Shown piece by piece: positions 7,219 to 9,738 of a stretch of 9,738 bases of DNA (positions are counted from its first letter, which is position 1; every line of letters starts with the position of its first letter). Below the pieces are notes generated by a model. It searched no databases. It had not been told where the DNA came from and worked only from the letters and a program-made list of their open reading frames with translations. The DNA comes from Oscillospiraceae bacterium (GTDB taxonomy: Bacteria; Bacillota; Clostridia; Oscillospirales; Oscillospiraceae). The position numbers were made by a program, and so were the translations under genes. Location of the stretch: the NCBI GenBank assembly GCA_017405545.1, contig JAFRAF010000167.1, positions 1 through 9,738 of the forward strand, given 5' to 3'.

Positions 7219-7228
7219 GTGTTATAAT
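7202..7228 (+). promoter_or_regulatory. Extended -10 promoter of uvrA
   Basis: TGTTATAAT at 7220-7228 is a perfect TGn plus TATAAT extended -10. The best -35 at a workable distance is TTGCGG at 7202-7207 (15-base spacer), which lies inside the 3' arm of the mreB terminator. Extended -10 promoters need little from the -35. Predicted transcription start is near 7235, giving a leader of about 75 bases. I see no LexA-type operator (GAAC-N4-GTTC) overlapping it. Confidence 0.75.
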
Positions 7229-7231
7229 GGC

Positions 7232-7288
7232 ATTTACGGTTCCCCATGTCCCCGCCGCTGTCCGCTGCGGGGATCGGGTATCGTAAAT
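7232..7288 (+). repeat. 57-base inverted repeat filling the uvrA 5' leader
   Basis: ATTTACG (7232-7238) pairs perfectly with CGTAAAT (7282-7288), extended by G-T and T-A (7239-7240 with 7280-7281). CCC (7242-7244) pairs with GGG (7276-7278). TCCCCGC (7249-7255) pairs with GCGGGGA (7267-7273), topped by a 2-bp stem and a 5-base loop. It begins about where transcription should start and ends 10 bases before the uvrA ribosome site, leaving that site free. There is no T-run after it, so it is not a terminator. A 5'-end mRNA stabiliser or a protein-binding palindrome would both fit. Confidence 0.7.
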
Positions 7289-7298
7289 CAGGGCTTTC

Positions 7299-7304
7299 AG
7301 GAGG
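7299..7304 (+). promoter_or_regulatory. uvrA ribosome-binding site
   Basis: A perfect AGGAGG lies 6 bases before ATG 7311, which fixes the uvrA start. It lies outside the leader hairpin. Confidence 0.9.
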
Positions 7305-7310
7305 CCGGAA

Positions 7311-9738
7311 ATGCGTAAGAGCATATTTATCAAGGGCGCGCGGGAAAACAATCTGAAAAATATCGATCTGGAGATACCCCGGGAGAAGCTGGTGGTCATC
7401 ACCGGACTGTCGGGCAGCGGAAAATCCTCCCTGGCCTTTGACACCATATATGCGGAGGGGCAGAGACGCTATGTGGAGTCCCTGTCCTCCTACGCCAGGC
7501 AGTTTCTGGGGCAGATGGAAAAGCCGGACGTGGACTATATCGAGGGCCTGTCCCCGGCCATAGCTATAGACCAGAAGACCACCTCCAGAAACCCCCGCTC
7601 CACAGTGGGAACCGTGACCGAGGTCTACGACTATCTCAGACTGCTCTGGGCCAGAGTGGGCGTGCCCCACTGTCCAAACTGCGGGCGGGAGATAAAGCAG
7701 CAGAGCGTTGACCAGATAATAGATCAGATACTCACCCTGCCTGAGGCCAGCCGCATACAGGTGCTGGCCCCGGTGATACGGGCGAGAAAGGGCGAATACG
7801 TCAAGGTGTTCGAGGACGCCAGACGCTCCGGCTATGTGAGAGTCAGGGTGGACGGCAGCATATACGATCTCAGCGAAGAGATAAAACTGGACAAGAACAA
7901 AAAGCACGATGTGGAGATAGTCGTGGACCGCATCGTAATAAAAGAGGGCGTGGCCAGAAGGCTAACGGACTCCGTGGAGACGGCCATCGGCCTGTCCGGC
8001 GGCACCGTGATGATTGATCTTGTGGGCAGCGATGAACAGCTGGTGTTCTCCCAGAACTACGCCTGCCCGGACTGCGGCATATCCATCGAGGAGCTCACGC
8101 CCCGGATGTTCTCCTTCAACAACCCTTATGGGGCCTGCCCCAGATGTATGGGCCTTGGCACACTGTTCCGGGTGGACCCGGACATCATCATACCCAACCC
8201 CGCCATGTCCATAGAGGACGGGGCCATCTCGGCCTCGGGCTGGGGGAGCATCAAAAACGACAGCGTGGCCAGGATGTACTATGAGGCACTGGGCAAGAAG
8301 TATAACTTCACCATGGACACGCCCATAAGGAACCTGCCCCAGGGCGAATTGCAGGTGCTACTGTACGGCACGGGCAAGGAGAATCTGGAGCTTAAATATG
8401 ACCAGAGCCGGGGCTCCGCCGTGATAAACCGGCCCTTTGAGGGCATAGTGAACAATCTGGAGCGGCGTTACAGGGAGACCCACAGCGCGTCCATGAAGGC
8501 GGAGCTGGAGCAGTACATGTCCGAACACGAGTGCCCGGAATGCCACGGTAAACGCCTGAGAAAAGAGATGCTGGCCGTCACCGTGGGTGGAATGAGCATC
8601 ACTGACTTCACGGAGCTGAGCGTCACAAAGGAGCTGGAATTCCTCAACGGGCTGAACCTGAGCGAGAAGGAACAGATGATAGCCAGACAGATACTCAAGG
8701 AGCTGCGCTCCAGACTGGGCTTTCTCGAAAGCGTGGGGCTGGGCTATCTCACTCTGTCTCGCCGCGCGGGGACCCTGTCCGGCGGCGAGAGCCAGCGGAT
8801 ACGCCTTGCCACGCAGATAGGCTCCTCCCTCATGGGGGTGCTTTATATTCTGGACGAGCCCTCCATAGGCCTGCACCAGAGGGACAACGAAAAGCTGCTC
8901 GCCACATTGAAGCAGCTGAGAGATCTGGGCAACAGCCTCATAGTGGTGGAGCACGACGAGGAGACCATGGAGGCCGCCGACTGGATAATCGATATAGGGC
9001 CCGGCGCGGGGGTGAACGGGGGCAGAGTCATATGCGCCGGCACCCCGGAGGATGTGAAGGCCTGCCCGGAGTCCCTGACGGGGCGCTATCTTGCGGGTAC
9101 CGAGTCCATTCCCGTGCCGGAGAAGAGGAGAGAGGGGAACGGCCATTTTCTGACCGTCTGCGGCGCGGCTGAGAACAATCTTAAGAATGTGGACGTGTCC
9201 ATACCTCTGGGCAAATTCACATGCGTGACAGGGGTGTCCGGCAGCGGCAAGTCCTCGCTGATAAACGAGGTCATATTCAAGGCCCTGGGGGCTGAGCTGA
9301 ACCGCATGAAGGTCAAGCCCGGAAAGCACGAGAGGATAGAGGGCCTTGAGTACCTGGATAAAGTCATAGCCATAGACCAGTCCCCCATAGGGCGGACGCC
9401 CCGCTCAAATCCTGCCACCTATACGGGCCTGTTCACGGACGTAAGGGAGCTCTTCTCCTCCACACAGGAGGCCAGAGCCAGAGGCTACGGGCCGAACCGC
9501 TTCTCCTTCAACGTGAAGGGCGGACGCTGCGAGGCCTGCTCCGGAGACGGACTGATAAAAATAGAGATGCATTTTCTGCCGGACATATACGTGCCCTGCG
9601 AGGTTTGCAAGGGCAAGCGCTACAACCGGGAAACGCTGGAAGCGACCTTTAAGGGAAAGAGCATCGCCGACGTTCTGGAAATGACCGTCGACGAGGCCTG
9701 CGAGTTCTTCGCCAACATCCCTAAAATCTACCGCAAAC
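7311..9738 (+). CDS. uvrA: UvrABC system protein A, excinuclease ATPase (3' partial)
   Basis: UvrA is the dimeric ABC-type ATPase that first binds distorted DNA in nucleotide excision repair and loads UvrB. The frame is open from ATG 7311 to the right edge: 809 residues of about 940, so roughly 130 are missing, including the second signature and Walker B. Seen in order: Walker [10 protein letters not shown] 32-40; CPNC at Cys121 and Cys124; first zinc finger Cys252, 255, 276 and 279; first ABC signature LSGGESQR 489-496; Walker B LDEP 514-517 with the later VVEHD segment; second Walker A GVSGSGKS 641-648; second zinc finger Cys740, 743, 763 and 766. Spacing matches the family standard closely, and no frameshift or missing key residue is visible. 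It has its own promoter and strong ribosome site, and it is separated from uvrB by four genes, so the two subunits are probably expressed from different transcripts. Confidence 0.98.
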   Translation, partial: MRKSIFIKGARENNLKNIDLEIPREKLVVITGLSGSGKSSLAFDTIYAEGQRRYVESLSSYARQFLGQMEKPDVDYIEGLSPAIAIDQKTTSRNPRSTVGTVTEVYDYLRLLWARVGVPHCPNCGREIKQQSVDQIIDQILTLPEASRIQVLAPVIRARKGEYVKVFEDARRSGYVRVRVDGSIYDLSEEIKLDKNKKHDVEIVVDRIVIKEGVARRLTDSVETAIGLSGGTVMIDLVGSDEQLVFSQNYACPDCGISIEELTPRMFSFNNPYGACPRCMGLGTLFRVDPDIIIPNPAMSIEDGAISASGWGSIKNDSVARMYYEALGKKYNFTMDTPIRNLPQGELQVLLYGTGKENLELKYDQSRGSAVINRPFEGIVNNLERRYRETHSASMKAELEQYMSEHECPECHGKRLRKEMLAVTVGGMSITDFTELSVTKELEFLNGLNLSEKEQMIARQILKELRSRLGFLESVGLGYLTLSRRAGTLSGGESQRIRLATQIGSSLMGVLYILDEPSIGLHQRDNEKLLATLKQLRDLGNSLIVVEHDEETMEAADWIIDIGPGAGVNGGRVICAGTPEDVKACPESLTGRYLAGTESIPVPEKRREGNGHFLTVCGAAENNLKNVDVSIPLGKFTCVTGVSGSGKSSLINEVIFKALGAELNRMKVKPGKHERIEGLEYLDKVIAIDQSPIGRTPRSNPATYTGLFTDVRELFSSTQEARARGYGPNRFSFNVKGGRCEACSGDGLIKIEMHFLPDIYVPCEVCKGKRYNRETLEATFKGKSIADVLEMTVDEACEFFANIPKIYRK

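Noticed and set aside
7232..7288. Reading the uvrA leader repeat as a terminator or attenuator
   Set aside because: No T-run follows the 3' arm and no alternative antiterminator pairing was visible.
7150..7310. LexA/DinR operator controlling uvrA
   Set aside because: No GAAC-N4-GTTC or close variant is present in the gap; damage control through a different site cannot be excluded.
7059..7907. 282-codon minus-strand open frame crossing the mreB-uvrA gap
   Set aside because: It spans the terminator, promoter and both gene ends, and its translation is low-complexity antisense sequence with no domain.
8358..9329. 323-codon open frame on the minus strand within uvrA
   Set aside because: It is a shadow of uvrA: codon bias avoids stops in the opposite frame, the translation has no recognisable domain and no ribosome site, and the plus-strand UvrA motifs are complete.

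Overview
The window is a compact block of seven co-directional plus-strand genes for genome maintenance and cell shape. In order they are radC (5' end cut off), uvrB (with a one-base frameshift as written), a small COG2426-type membrane protein, recD2, a comF-type phosphoribosyltransferase, a divergent mreB and uvrA (3' end cut off). The DNA is GC-rich (roughly 55-60% by eye) but uses ATA heavily for isoleucine and AGG/AGA often for arginine in every gene. Strong AGGAGG-type ribosome sites, TGnTATAAT/TATAAT promoters, RecD2 without RecBC, and a MreB of Gram-positive type point to Firmicutes, most likely a high-GC member of class Clostridia. That placement is inference from style and gene content; no marker gene fixes the genus.

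Region 1 (1-6002) reads as one transcription unit. radC and uvrB are 40 bases apart, uvrB and the membrane protein abut with no gap, recD2 follows after a few dozen bases, and comF overlaps the end of recD2 by 8 bases. I see no terminator inside it and no convincing internal promoter.

Region 2 (about 5999-7218) is the mreB unit. A TATAAT promoter overlaps the comF stop codon. It is followed by a leader that can fold into a long helix hiding the mreB ribosome-binding site, and a 13-codon open reading frame with a strong ribosome site runs through that helix. mreB ends in a strong intrinsic terminator with a stem of about 22 pairs.

Region 3 (7202-9738) is uvrA. Its extended -10 promoter starts directly after the terminator T-run, with the putative -35 inside the terminator stem. 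Almost the whole 5' untranslated region is a second, 57-base inverted repeat.

UvrA and UvrB are the damage-recognition proteins of nucleotide excision repair. RecD2 is a 5'-3' helicase of the RecBC-independent type. RadC and ComF are conserved companions linked by name or homology to recombination and transformation. MreB is an actin-like shape protein, standing here without mreC or mreD. The gene content is ordinary for Clostridia. The most unusual parts are the non-coding leaders of mreB and uvrA, the fused terminator-promoter between them, and the uvrB frameshift. No gene-free stretch reaches 300 bases; the longest is the 161 bases between mreB and uvrA, which is almost entirely filled by those signals. 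I found no tRNA, rRNA, CRISPR array, insertion sequence or attachment site.
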